Positions 53,155-61,989 of a stretch of DNA of 64,000 bases are shown here, one piece after another (within the stretch, counting starts at the first letter, position 1; the number at the start of each line of letters is the position of its first letter). A model generated the notes under the pieces. It was not told where the DNA came from and made no database searches. It saw nothing but the letters and a program-made list of their open reading frames with translations. Source of the DNA: Nocardioides sp. JQ2195 (GTDB lineage: Bacteria; Actinomycetota; Actinomycetes; Propionibacteriales; Nocardioidaceae). The position numbers were made by a program, and so were the translations under genes. Where the stretch lies: assembly GCF_012272695.1 (NCBI RefSeq), contig NZ_CP050902.1:1178001-1242000 (forward strand), in the 5' to 3' direction.

Positions 53155-54789
53155 ATGGGCGACAAGCGGGACCAGCGCTTCGACCTGGCCGCCATCCTCA
53201 AGTTCGTCGACATCGCCACCTCCGCGCTGGGCGAGGCGCGGGAGGAGATCGACGCGCTCAACGTCTACCCCGTCCCGGACGGCGACACCGGCACCAACAT
53301 GTTCCTCACCGTGTCCGCGGCCCGTGAAGCGCTGATGGAGGCGACCGGAGGAGACCCCACGGCCGACCTGGCCGTCGCGATGGCCACGTTCTCCCGCGGC
53401 GCGCTCCTGGGCGCTCGCGGCAACTCTGGCGTGATCCTGTCGCAGATGCTCGGAGCAGTGGCGTCGCGGATCGCCGACCCCGACCCCGCTGCCCGTCATG
53501 CGCAGATCTTCGGGCAGGCACTGCACGAGGCGACGGTGGCGAGCTACGCAGCCGTCGGGACACCGGTCGAGGGCACCATGCTCACCGTGTCCCGCGCTGC
53601 CGCCGACGCTGCGATCGAGGCGGCGGCCCAGTCCGGGAATCGCACCACAGCCGTGCTCGGTGCCGCTGCGCAGGCTGCCCGGGAGGCGCTGGAGAAGACC
53701 CCCACCCAGCTGAAGGCGTTGGCCGATGCGGGCGTCGTCGACGCCGGTGGCCGTGGCCTCTGCGTGATCCTCGACGCAGCGGAGACCGCGTTGACGGGGC
53801 GGCGTCCGATCGATCGGCCGCGCACGAGCCGGCAGATCCCCGTCCCGATGCCGACCAACGACCTGCAGCCCGGAGGCCCGTCCTACGAAGTGATGTATCT
53901 CCTCGACGCCGACGACGAAGGCATCAGCGGCCTCAAGGAGACACTCGCGGGTCTCGGTGACTCGCTGGTCGTCGTCGGGGGAGAGGGCCTGTGGAACGTC
54001 CACGTCCACGTCGACGACGTCGGTGCCGCCATCGAGGCCGGCATCGTCGCCGGTCGCCCGCACCGGGTCCGGGTCACGCACTTCGCCGAACAGGTCGAGG
54101 AGGCGCAGCAGAATGCCTCGTCGCGCACGGGTCGTCGCATCGTCGCCGTGGCTGCCGGAGCGGGACTGCGCGAGCTCTTCGAGGAGGCGGGCGCCGTGGT
54201 GGTCACCGGAGGGCCCGGGCAACGGCCCAGCACCGGAATGCTGCTCGAGGCGATCGAGGACTGCGCGGCCGCCGAGGTCGTCGTCCTGCCCAACGACTCC
54301 GACTCCGTGCGCGTCGCCGAGATTGCCGCACGCACCGCCGAGGAGTCCGGTGACGTCCGAGTGGCGGTGATCCCCACCCAGGCCCAGGTCCAAGGACTCG
54401 CCGCGATCGCGGTCCACGAACCCGGCCGGTCGTTCGACCAGGACCTCCTCCACATGACGGCGACCGCGCGGCACGCGCGCCACGGTGGCGTCACCGTCGC
54501 GGCCAAGCAGGCGATCACGATGGCGGGTCCGTGCGAGCCCGGTGACGTCCTCGGCGTGATCGAGGGCGACTTCGCGCTGGTCGGCCAAGACCTCTTCGAG
54601 GTGGCCGCCGGCATCATCGACAAGCTGATCGGCGGTGGTGGTGAGCTGATCACGCTGGTGGCCGGCGTCGACGGGACGGACCTGGCCGCCCGGTGCGAGC
54701 AGTACGTCGAGTCGGCGTACCCGATTGTGGATGTCGTGGTGTACGACGGTGGTCAGGAGCGCTACCCGCTGCTCCTCGCCGTCGAATGA
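53155..54789 (+). CDS. DAK2/FakA-like kinase-domain protein
   Basis: 544 residues. The N-terminal DAK2 domain (DALNVYPVPDGDTGTNMFLTV, GARGNSGVILSQ) carries metal-binding aspartates as in the Dak/FakA kinases; the C-terminal part corresponds to the YloV/FakA second domain. In Gram-positive bacteria FakA, with FakB, phosphorylates fatty acids. ATG 53155 is preceded by GGGGAGG. Located before recG, the usual neighbour in actinobacteria. Confidence 0.87.
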   Translation: MGDKRDQRFDLAAILKFVDIATSALGEAREEIDALNVYPVPDGDTGTNMFLTVSAAREALMEATGGDPTADLAVAMATFSRGALLGARGNSGVILSQMLGAVASRIADPDPAARHAQIFGQALHEATVASYAAVGTPVEGTMLTVSRAAADAAIEAAAQSGNRTTAVLGAAAQAAREALEKTPTQLKALADAGVVDAGGRGLCVILDAAETALTGRRPIDRPRTSRQIPVPMPTNDLQPGGPSYEVMYLLDADDEGISGLKETLAGLGDSLVVVGGEGLWNVHVHVDDVGAAIEAGIVAGRPHRVRVTHFAEQVEEAQQNASSRTGRRIVAVAAGAGLRELFEEAGAVVVTGGPGQRPSTGMLLEAIEDCAAAEVVVLPNDSDSVRVAEIAARTAEESGDVRVAVIPTQAQVQGLAAIAVHEPGRSFDQDLLHMTATARHARHGGVTVAAKQAITMAGPCEPGDVLGVIEGDFALVGQDLFEVAAGIIDKLIGGGGELITLVAGVDGTDLAARCEQYVESAYPIVDVVVYDGGQERYPLLLAVE

Positions 54790-54823
54790 GCGGCGACCTG
54801 ACTGACGGAGTTCTTCGACACCC

Positions 54824-57082
54824 ATGACCGGAATCACCCTCGAGTCCCCGATCGCGACCGTCCTCGGTGGCGGCAAGAAGGACGCCACCAAGGCGAAGGC
54901 GCTGCAGGAGAACCTCGGCATGCGCACCGTCGGCGACCTCCTCTGGCACTTCCCCCGCACCTACCTCAGGACTGGAGAGGCCAGCGAGGTCGGCAACCTG
55001 GTCGAGGGCCAACCCCTGACCGTGGTGGCGGACGTGCTCAGCAGCCGACAGGCCTCCTATCGCGACCGCCGGACCGGGCGTACGGCGTTCCGGGTCGAGG
55101 CGGTCATCAAGACCGACGGGCCAGCGTTGAAGCTGACCCTCTTCGCGCGCAGCAAGGGCATTGCCGACTGGCACGAGCGCCGCCTCCGTCCCGGAGCCAA
55201 GGGCGTCTTCACCGGCAAGGTGAGCCAGTTCAACAGCCAGTGGCAGCTGGCCCACCCGCAGATGGTGATGCTCACCGACGACCCCGATGACGCCCAGGCC
55301 GAGTCGGCACTGGCGATGGCGGAGGGTCTGAAGGCACTCTTCCCGATCTATCGGACCACGGGCTCCGTCGAGACCTGGGACATCCAGCGGGTGGTCAGCT
55401 TCGCGCTCACGGTGGTCGACGACCTGCCCGAGGTCCTGCCCGAGTCGGTGCGCCACGACCACGGCCTGGTCGACGTCCACACCGCCCTCCGGTGGATGCA
55501 CTCGCCCGACGACCACGGCCAGCTCGGTGCGGCCCGCAAACGCTTCCGCTTCGAGGAGGCGTTGGTCACCCAGATCGTGCTCGCTCGTCGCCGGGCCGCG
55601 GTCCGAGCCCTCGGCGCCGAGCCACGGGAGGGGGGCGGGGGACTGCTCGCGGAGTTCGACGCCCGCCTGCCGTTCACCCTGACCGAGGGGCAGCAGCAGA
55701 TCGGTGCACAGGTCGAGGCCGACCTGGCCCAGTCGCACCCGATGAACCGCCTGCTCCAGGGAGAGGTCGGCTCCGGCAAGACACTGGTGGCCCTGCGCGC
55801 CATGCTGCGCGTAGTCGACTCGGGCGGACAGGCGGCTCTCCTCGCGCCGACCGAGGTGCTCGCCCAGCAGCACCACCGGTCGATCACCGCCATGCTCGGC
55901 GACCTCGCGGCCGGCGGCATGCTGGGTGGCGCGGCCGACGCCACCACGGTGGCCCTGCTGACCGGTTCGATGAACAAGGCGGCCCGCCAGGAGGCGATGC
56001 TGCGGATGGCCAGTGGGGAAGCGGGCCTGGTGATCGGCACCCACGCCCTGCTCGAGGACAACGTCCAGTTCGCCGACCTCGGCCTCGTCGTGGTCGACGA
56101 GCAGCACCGGTTCGGCGTCGAGCAGCGTGCCGCGCTGACCGACAAGGCCGGAGCTCCACCGCACCTGCTGGTGATGACCGCGACGCCGATCCCACGCACC
56201 GTCGCGATGACGGTCTTCGGAGACCTCGAGGTCTCCACGCTCCGTGAGCTGCCGGCCGGCCGGGCCCCGATCCAGTCGAACGTCGTCCCCCTCAAGGACC
56301 AGCCGACTTGGATCGAGCGGGTCTGGGCCCGGGTCCGCGAGGAGGTCGAGAAGGGACACCAGGTCTATGTCGTGTGCCCGCGCATCGGTGGTGACGAGGC
56401 CGAGGAGGGCCAGGTCGACCAGCGTGACACCGACGAGGAAGGTGCCCTCATCCCCTCCATCCGCGAGGGCAACCTGGCGGCCGTCGAGGAGCTCGCTCCC
56501 GAGCTGGCCGAGGGTGCTCTGTCGGGGCTGAGGGTCGAGAAGCTGCACGGCAAGATGCCGCCGGACGACAAGGATCGCGTCATGCGGGCCTTCGCAGGAG
56601 GTGAGATCGACGTGCTGGTCTCCACCACGGTGATCGAGGTCGGTGTCGACGTGGCGAACGCCACCACCATGGTGCTCCTCGACGCCGACAGGTTCGGCGT
56701 CTCGCAGCTCCACCAGCTGCGGGGTCGCGTCGGACGCGGTGGGCTGCCGGGCCTGTGCCTGTTGGTCACCCACAGTGAGGCGGAGTCACCGGCGCGCGAA
56801 CGACTCGACGCGGTGGCTGCCTCGACCGACGGCTTCGAGCTGTCCCGCATCGACCTGGAGCAGCGCCACGAGGGCGACGTCCTCGGTGCCGGACAGTCCG
56901 GGTTCAAGTCCAGCCTCACGCACCTCAAGGTGGTGCGTGACGAGAAGACCATCGTCACCGCACGTGCCGCGGCGGAGGCGCTGCTCGTTGCCGACCCCGA
57001 CCTCCGTGCGGCGCCGTTGCTCGCCGAGCGGGTGGACGAGCTCGAGCACTCCAGCCAGAGTGCTTTCATGGAGCGATCATGA
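54824..57082 (+). CDS. recG: ATP-dependent DNA helicase RecG
   Basis: 752 residues; remodels stalled forks and Holliday-like junctions. N-terminal wedge/OB region (WHFPRTYLRTGE), helicase motif I GEVGSGKTLVALRA, motif II VVVDEQHRFG, TATPIPRT and motif VI region QLRGRVGRGG. All expected motifs are in order. 34 nt after the DAK2 gene. Confidence 0.96.
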   Translation: MTGITLESPIATVLGGGKKDATKAKALQENLGMRTVGDLLWHFPRTYLRTGEASEVGNLVEGQPLTVVADVLSSRQASYRDRRTGRTAFRVEAVIKTDGPALKLTLFARSKGIADWHERRLRPGAKGVFTGKVSQFNSQWQLAHPQMVMLTDDPDDAQAESALAMAEGLKALFPIYRTTGSVETWDIQRVVSFALTVVDDLPEVLPESVRHDHGLVDVHTALRWMHSPDDHGQLGAARKRFRFEEALVTQIVLARRRAAVRALGAEPREGGGGLLAEFDARLPFTLTEGQQQIGAQVEADLAQSHPMNRLLQGEVGSGKTLVALRAMLRVVDSGGQAALLAPTEVLAQQHHRSITAMLGDLAAGGMLGGAADATTVALLTGSMNKAARQEAMLRMASGEAGLVIGTHALLEDNVQFADLGLVVVDEQHRFGVEQRAALTDKAGAPPHLLVMTATPIPRTVAMTVFGDLEVSTLRELPAGRAPIQSNVVPLKDQPTWIERVWARVREEVEKGHQVYVVCPRIGGDEAEEGQVDQRDTDEEGALIPSIREGNLAAVEELAPELAEGALSGLRVEKLHGKMPPDDKDRVMRAFAGGEIDVLVSTTVIEVGVDVANATTMVLLDADRFGVSQLHQLRGRVGRGGLPGLCLLVTHSEAESPARERLDAVAASTDGFELSRIDLEQRHEGDVLGAGQSGFKSSLTHLKVVRDEKTIVTARAAAEALLVADPDLRAAPLLAERVDELEHSSQSAFMERS

Positions 57083-57140
57083 GCACCCCACGACGCTCGA
57101 CGCGACGAGACGCCCACGCCAGCTGCCCGGGGAGGTCCGC

Positions 57141-57755
57141 GTGACGCGCATCATCGGCGGCACCGCCGGTGGGCGGCGCATCGAGACCCCCGACGGCGAG
57201 CAGACCCGGCCCACCAGCGACCGGGTGCGGGAAGCACTGTTCTCCGCGCTCGAGTCCTGGGCCGGCACCTGGGCCGACCTCCGCTTCCTCGACCTCTACG
57301 CCGGCTCCGGAGCCATCGGGCTCGAGGCCAGGTCGCGTGGCGCCGGGTCCGTCACCCTCGTCGAGCGCGACCGGCGTACTGCCGCGTTGATCTCCGCCAA
57401 CGCGCGCTCGCTGGGTTTCGCCGGTGTCGAGGTGCTGGCCCAATCGGTCGACACGACCCTGCAGAGGTCACCGCAGTCGCCCTACGACGTGGTGTTCCTC
57501 GACCCGCCCTACCCCCTGCCGGACAGCGACGTCGAGCACGCCCTCGAGCTGCTCGTGGCCAACAACTGGTTGGCCTCCGACGCGCTGGTCGTGGTGGAGC
57601 GCGGAACGAGGGCTTCGTCACATCGCTGGCCCGAGGGAATGGATCCGTGGCGCGACAAGCGTTACGGAGAGACCGTGCTGAGATATGGTCACGCGGCGCA
57701 GCACGACCACGAACAACACGAGTCCACGTCAACCGGCGTGGCGACCGAGGAGTAG
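57141..57755 (+). CDS. rsmD: 16S rRNA (guanine(966)-N2)-methyltransferase
   Basis: 204 residues. TRIIGGTAGGRRIETPDGE, motif I LDLYAGSGAIGLEARSRGA, TLVERDRRT and the catalytic DPPY in VVFLDPPYPLPDS. GTG 57141 with GGAGG 5 nt upstream. The C-terminus carries a short His/Asp/Glu tail beyond the usual end. Between recG and coaD, its normal place. Confidence 0.92.
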   Translation: MTRIIGGTAGGRRIETPDGEQTRPTSDRVREALFSALESWAGTWADLRFLDLYAGSGAIGLEARSRGAGSVTLVERDRRTAALISANARSLGFAGVEVLAQSVDTTLQRSPQSPYDVVFLDPPYPLPDSDVEHALELLVANNWLASDALVVVERGTRASSHRWPEGMDPWRDKRYGETVLRYGHAAQHDHEQHESTSTGVATEE

Positions 57756-57762
57756 GAGTCCC

Positions 57763-58260
57763 GTGCGCAGAGCGGTCTGTCCAGGATCATTCGATCCGGT
57801 GACGAACGGTCACCTCGACATCATCTCGAGGGCGTCGTTCCTCTTCGATGAGGTCGTGGTGGCGGTCGGTGTCAACAAGTCCAAGAACCGGCTCTTCAGT
57901 GCCGATGAGCGGATGGACATGCTCACCGAGGCGTGCCGGGAGTTCCACAACGTCAAGGTCGACGGGTTCTCCGGTCTCCTCACGTCCTACTGCCAGGAGC
58001 GCGACGTGCAGGCCATCGTCAAGGGCCTGCGTGCGGTGAGCGACTTCGACTACGAGCTGCAGATGGCGCAGATGAACTCCAGCCTCGCCGACATCGAGAC
58101 CGTCTTCGTGCCGACCAGCCCCGAGTACTCCTTCCTCGCCTCGAGCCTGGTCAAGGAGGTGGCCACCTTCGGGGGTGACGTCTCCGGGCTGGTGCCCGAG
58201 TTCGTGCGCGAACGCCTTGCCCACCGCATCGACGAGAACCGCAGGCTCTCCGGTGAATGA
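57763..58260 (+). CDS. coaD: Phosphopantetheine adenylyltransferase
   Basis: 165 residues; coenzyme A pathway step four. Nucleotidyltransferase motif CPGSFDPVTNGHLDII (HxGH type) and FVPTSPEYSFLASSLVKEVATFGGDVS. GTG 57763 with TAGGAG upstream, 7 nt after rsmD. Confidence 0.95.
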   Translation: MRRAVCPGSFDPVTNGHLDIISRASFLFDEVVVAVGVNKSKNRLFSADERMDMLTEACREFHNVKVDGFSGLLTSYCQERDVQAIVKGLRAVSDFDYELQMAQMNSSLADIETVFVPTSPEYSFLASSLVKEVATFGGDVSGLVPEFVRERLAHRIDENRRLSGE

Positions 58261-58774
58261 CGTCCACCACGAGATCGCTGCGCTCCGCGACCTGATCCAG
58301 AGCGCCCGCTCGATGCCGATGTCAGCCTCGGCGGTGATCAACCGACAGGAGTTCCTCGACGCAGCTGCGCGGCTCGAAGCCGCCCTGGAGAAGTCCTCCT
58401 CGGAGTCACGGGCCGTGCTCGCCGATCGCGACGCGGTCGTGGCCGAGGGCGAGCAGATCGCCATCGAGGTGGTCCGCCAGGCCGAGCTCAAGCGTGACGA
58501 GCTGGTCTCCGACACGGAGGTCTTCCGGCTCGCCACCCGCGAGGCCGACCAGATCCGGACCGAGGCCGCCGCGGACGCCGCCCAGATGAAGAAGGACACG
58601 GACGCCTACATCGAGCAGCGGTTCGCCAACTTCGAGCATGCCCTCGAACGGACCCTGGCCGAGGTGCGCCGTGGCATCGAGAACCTGGCCGGCAGCAGCT
58701 CCTTCGCCGACCCCACGGAGAAGGCCCTGCCGCCATCCGATGACGTTTTGCTGACTGGCCCCGACGCCGGGTAG
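58253..58774 (+). CDS. DivIVA/SepIVA-like coiled-coil protein
   Basis: 173 residues, almost entirely predicted helix with coiled-coil heptads (INRQEFLDAAARLEAALEKSSSESR; RQAELKRDELVSDTEVFRLATREADQIRTEAAADAAQMKKDTDAY in outline). The GTG start overlaps the coaD stop. The gene between coaD and DUF177 in mycobacteria encodes SepIVA, a septal/envelope growth factor; position and architecture match, sequence identity not tested. Confidence 0.75.
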   Translation: MNDVHHEIAALRDLIQSARSMPMSASAVINRQEFLDAAARLEAALEKSSSESRAVLADRDAVVAEGEQIAIEVVRQAELKRDELVSDTEVFRLATREADQIRTEAAADAAQMKKDTDAYIEQRFANFEHALERTLAEVRRGIENLAGSSSFADPTEKALPPSDDVLLTGPDAG

Positions 58775-58809
58775 CCTTGACCCGGTTTGTTGTGTCTGGA
58801 CAGGGAGTT

Positions 58810-59379
58810 GTGAACACCGCGCATTTGGACCCGAGAGCGCCGCTCGTGCTCGATACACGCGAGCTCGGCCGCCGCCCGGGGTCCCAACGTGAGTTCACTC
58901 GAACTGTCCCGGCACCAGCAGAACTGGGCATCGAAGTCCTCGGTGTCGCCGAAGGTACGCCGGTCGAGCTCGACCTGCGTCTGGAAGCGGTCATGGAGGG
59001 TGTCCTCGTCACGGGCTCGGCACATGCCGAGCTCACCGGCGAGTGCGTGCGCTGCCTGGACCCGATCTCCGACGAGCTCGAAGCGCGGTTCCAGGAGCTC
59101 TTCGTCTACGACGACGGTCACCACGACGTCGACGAGGACGAGGAGAATGAAGTCAGAAGGCTCGAGAAAGACCTGCTTGATCTCGAGCCCGTGCTGCGGG
59201 ATGCGGTGGTGCTTGCACTACCGTTCCAGCCTCTGTGTGATGAAGACTGTCCCGGGCTGTGCACCGAATGTGGTGCCCACCTGGCCGACGATCCTGGTCA
59301 CAGCCATGAGGCGCCGATCGACCCTCGGTGGGCCGGCCTCGCAACACTCAAGCAAGACGACAGCAAGACGACAGACTGA
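58810..59379 (+). CDS. yceD: DUF177 (YceD-like) rRNA accumulation protein
   Basis: 189 residues from GTG 58810 (an in-frame TTG at 58777 is possible). LDPRAPLVLDTRELGRRPGS at the start, a CVRC pair (LTGECVRCLDPIS) and a C-terminal CDEDCPGLCTECG cluster suggest a zinc site. Directly upstream of rpmF, as in most bacteria, where YceD supports 23S rRNA and L32 handling. Confidence 0.87.
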   Translation: MNTAHLDPRAPLVLDTRELGRRPGSQREFTRTVPAPAELGIEVLGVAEGTPVELDLRLEAVMEGVLVTGSAHAELTGECVRCLDPISDELEARFQELFVYDDGHHDVDEDEENEVRRLEKDLLDLEPVLRDAVVLALPFQPLCDEDCPGLCTECGAHLADDPGHSHEAPIDPRWAGLATLKQDDSKTTD

Positions 59380-59420
59380 GCCCGGGCTGACCAGCCCGAG
59401 CAAATCAAGAGGAGATCACA

Positions 59421-59606
59421 GTGGCAGTCCCGAAGCGGAAGATGTCGCGCAGCAACACGCGTCACCGTCGCTCGCAGTGGAAGGCCGTTGCGCCGTCCCT
59501 CGTGACGTGTGCCAACCCGGCGTGCGGTGCCAAGCACCTTCCGCACCGTGCGTGCGGCGAGTGCGGCCAGTACGGCGCCAAGGCCGAGCGTCGTCAGGTT
59601 CTCTGA
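59421..59606 (+). CDS. rpmF: 50S ribosomal protein L32
   Basis: 61 residues. [17 protein letters not shown] at the start, and zinc-binding pairs CANPAC and CGECG mark the C+ form. GTG 59421; GAGGAG is about 8 nt upstream. Co-transcribed with DUF177 and rnc. Confidence 0.96.
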   Translation: MAVPKRKMSRSNTRHRRSQWKAVAPSLVTCANPACGAKHLPHRACGECGQYGAKAERRQVL

Positions 59607-59610
59607 ACCC

Positions 59611-60384
59611 TTGACCGAGGTTTCCGAGCACTCCGATCCGACTGACCCGTCCACGGAGCCGGAACTCGACTATGAGGAGCTGAGGTCGGCACTCGGTGAT
59701 CCAGTCCTGGACACCGAGCTGCTCGACCTTGCCCTCACCCACCGTTCCTTCGCGTACGAGAACGGTGGTCTGCCGACCAACGAGCGCCTGGAGTTCCTGG
59801 GTGACTCGGTGCTCGGTGTGGTCGTCACCGAGACGCTGTACCGCACCCACCCCGACCTGTCCGAGGGCAGGCTGGCCAAGTTGCGGGCTGCGGTGGTCAA
59901 CGCGCGTGCCTTGGCAGAGGTGGCGCGCACCGTCGGTCTCGGCGAGCACATCAAGCTGGGCCGCGGTGAGCAGTCGACCGGTGGCCGCGAGAAGGCCTCG
60001 ATCCTCTCCGACACCGTCGAGGCGGTGATCGGTGCGATCTACATCTCCGGTGGGTTCGAGAACGCGGTCGCCGTCGTGCACCTCCTGTTCGACCCGCTGC
60101 TCGAAGCAGCCGCCGGCCTGGGTGCCGGCCTGGACTGGAAGACCTCCCTGCAGGAGCTGTCGGCCGATCGTGCGCTGGGCGTTCCCGAATACGTCATCGA
60201 GGACTCCGGCCCCGACCACCTGAAGACCTTCACCGCCCAGGTCCGCGTCGGTGAGCAGCTGTACGGCCACGGCGTCGGCCGCTCCAAGAAGGAGGCCGAG
60301 CAGCAGGCCGCCGAGACGGCGTACGGCGAGATCTCGGCGACGCCGGTCGTCGAGGAGTCGGCTCCCGACTCCGACGCCTCCTGA
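59611..60384 (+). CDS. rnc: Ribonuclease III
   Basis: 257 residues; dsRNA endonuclease for rRNA and mRNA processing. The catalytic signature [36 protein letters not shown] and a C-terminal dsRNA-binding domain ([28 protein letters not shown]) are present. TTG start 4 nt after the rpmF stop. It could act on the many structured leaders in this window, which is speculation. Confidence 0.95.
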   Translation: MTEVSEHSDPTDPSTEPELDYEELRSALGDPVLDTELLDLALTHRSFAYENGGLPTNERLEFLGDSVLGVVVTETLYRTHPDLSEGRLAKLRAAVVNARALAEVARTVGLGEHIKLGRGEQSTGGREKASILSDTVEAVIGAIYISGGFENAVAVVHLLFDPLLEAAAGLGAGLDWKTSLQELSADRALGVPEYVIEDSGPDHLKTFTAQVRVGEQLYGHGVGRSKKEAEQQAAETAYGEISATPVVEESAPDSDAS

Positions 60385-60387
60385 GCC

Positions 60388-61230
60388 ATGCCTGAGCTGC
60401 CCGAGGTCGAGGTGGTCCGCCGCGGACTCGACACCCACGCGGTCGGACGCACCATCACCTCCGTCGAGGTGCTCCACACCCGCCCGATCCGTCGTGATCC
60501 GGGCGGCCCCACCGGGTTCGTCGCCTCGCTGACCGGTCGCGAGATCACCGCGGCTCGCCGTCGCGGCAAGTACCTCTGGCTGCCCCTCGACTCGGGCGAC
60601 GCGATCCTGGGCCACCTCGGGATGAGCGGCCAGATGCTGGTCCAGCCGCCCGACGCCGCCGACGAGAAGCACCTCCGCGTGCGTCTCACCCTCTCCGACG
60701 GGCGGGAGCTCCGCTTCGTCGACCAGCGCATGTTCGGTGGCCTGGCCACCTCACCCGGTGGCGCGGAGCTCCCGCCCGAGATCGCCCACATCGCCCGTGA
60801 CCTGCTCGACGACGCGTTCGACGTCGACGACTTCGTGCGTCGCGTGCGCCGGCGTACGTCCGCGATCAAGCGGTTGCTGCTCGACCAGACGCTGGTCAGC
60901 GGCGTCGGCAACATCTATGCCGACGAGGCGCTGTGGCGGGCCCGGCTGCACGGCGAGCGGCGCGGAGACCGGCTGACCGCGACCAAGGTCCGCGAGCTGG
61001 CCGGCCACGCCACCGACGTGATGGTGCAGGCACTCGACGAGGGCGGCACGTCCTTCGACGCACTCTACGTCAACGTCAACGGCGAGAGCGGCTACTTCGA
61101 CCGCTCGCTCCACGCCTACGGGCGCGAGGGGGAGGCCTGCCACGTGTGCGGCACCCCGATTCGCCGGGTCGCCTTCATGAACCGGTCGTCCTACTTCTGT
61201 CCGACGTGCCAGCGCCGGCCCCGGGGCTGA
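60388..61230 (+). CDS. mutM: Formamidopyrimidine-DNA glycosylase
   Basis: 280 residues; excises 8-oxoguanine and formamidopyrimidines. N-terminal catalytic [13 protein letters not shown] (P2, E3), the lysine region [24 protein letters not shown] and the C-terminal zinc finger CHVCGT...CPTC. ATG 60388, 3 nt after rnc. Confidence 0.96.
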   Translation: MPELPEVEVVRRGLDTHAVGRTITSVEVLHTRPIRRDPGGPTGFVASLTGREITAARRRGKYLWLPLDSGDAILGHLGMSGQMLVQPPDAADEKHLRVRLTLSDGRELRFVDQRMFGGLATSPGGAELPPEIAHIARDLLDDAFDVDDFVRRVRRRTSAIKRLLLDQTLVSGVGNIYADEALWRARLHGERRGDRLTATKVRELAGHATDVMVQALDEGGTSFDALYVNVNGESGYFDRSLHAYGREGEACHVCGTPIRRVAFMNRSSYFCPTCQRRPRG

Positions 61231-61302
61231 AGATGCGGGCGCACGATCCTCGTCGTTTGGTTCGACGAATCGGCGTGGCACAGGCTGAGCTGGCGCAGCG
61301 GC

Positions 61303-61653
61303 GTGCACCTGGGCTGGGTGTTGGCCGTCCACGTCGGTGCGGTCCTGCTCCTCTCCTCCGGCGCCCGTAACGCCCGGTGGAGCGACTCCACGTGCATCGG
61401 TTCCTGTCGCAGCAGGGACGGTGACGTGCTGGATCCGGACTTCTCCCACGGGGAGTGGTGGCTGTCGTGGTCGGTGAGGTTCGTGCTGATCACCGACCCG
61501 CGCCTCGCGCTCCTGACGGCGCACATCCTCGGCGTGAGGGCTGCCCTGGTGCGCCCCGAGCGCGTACCCGAGCGGGAGGCCCAGCCCGAGGCCCAGCCCG
61601 AGGCCCAGCCCGAAGCCCAGCCCGGGCACGGCGGGGGCTCGGCCCGGGTTTGA
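61303..61653 (+). CDS. Hypothetical small membrane-associated protein with a repeat tail
   Basis: 116 residues from GTG 61303. There is one hydrophobic segment (LGWVLAVHVGAVLLL), a cysteine-containing middle, and a C-terminal PEAQPEAQPEAQPEAQP tail encoded by four 12-nt repeats (61573-61626). The frame is open further upstream without a start. Codon third-position G/C is high, which supports coding, but no family is recognised. Confidence 0.35.
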   Translation: MHLGWVLAVHVGAVLLLSSGARNARWSDSTCIGSCRSRDGDVLDPDFSHGEWWLSWSVRFVLITDPRLALLTAHILGVRAALVRPERVPEREAQPEAQPEAQPEAQPGHGGGSARV

Positions 61654-61725
61654 CCATTGCCTCCCACGGTGGGATTCTTGAAGGCGGGTCATTCGACCCG
61701 CTGACCACTCTTTCGGAGGCTTTGC

Positions 61726-61938
61726 ATGGCCAAGGCGCTTCTCGGCTACATGAGCAGCGACCAGCTCCACCCCGCTCGGCAGATCGCGGCTCGCCTTGCC
61801 GCTGAGAACCGGGCGCTGCGTGAGCGCGTCGCCGATCTGGAGGCACTGATCGTGCGGTTGAGCGAGGAGAACGAGGCCCTCGAGTCCGCACGTCCCAGTG
61901 ATCTGGTCGAACCCATCGAAAACATGCAGCCGGTCTGA
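61726..61938 (+). CDS. Small coiled-coil protein
   Basis: 70 residues: MAKALLGYMSSDQLHPARQI then the heptad region ENRALRERVADLEALIVRLS followed by EENEALESARP. A good GGAGG lies 7 nt before ATG 61726. Short proteins beginning MAKALLG followed by a coiled coil are widespread in Actinobacteria, usually uncharacterised. Confidence 0.7.
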   Translation: MAKALLGYMSSDQLHPARQIAARLAAENRALRERVADLEALIVRLSEENEALESARPSDLVEPIENMQPV

Positions 61939-61989
61939 GCGACAAATGGATGTGACGCTGTGGCGCTGTGCCGCTAGCGTCCTGTCCTT

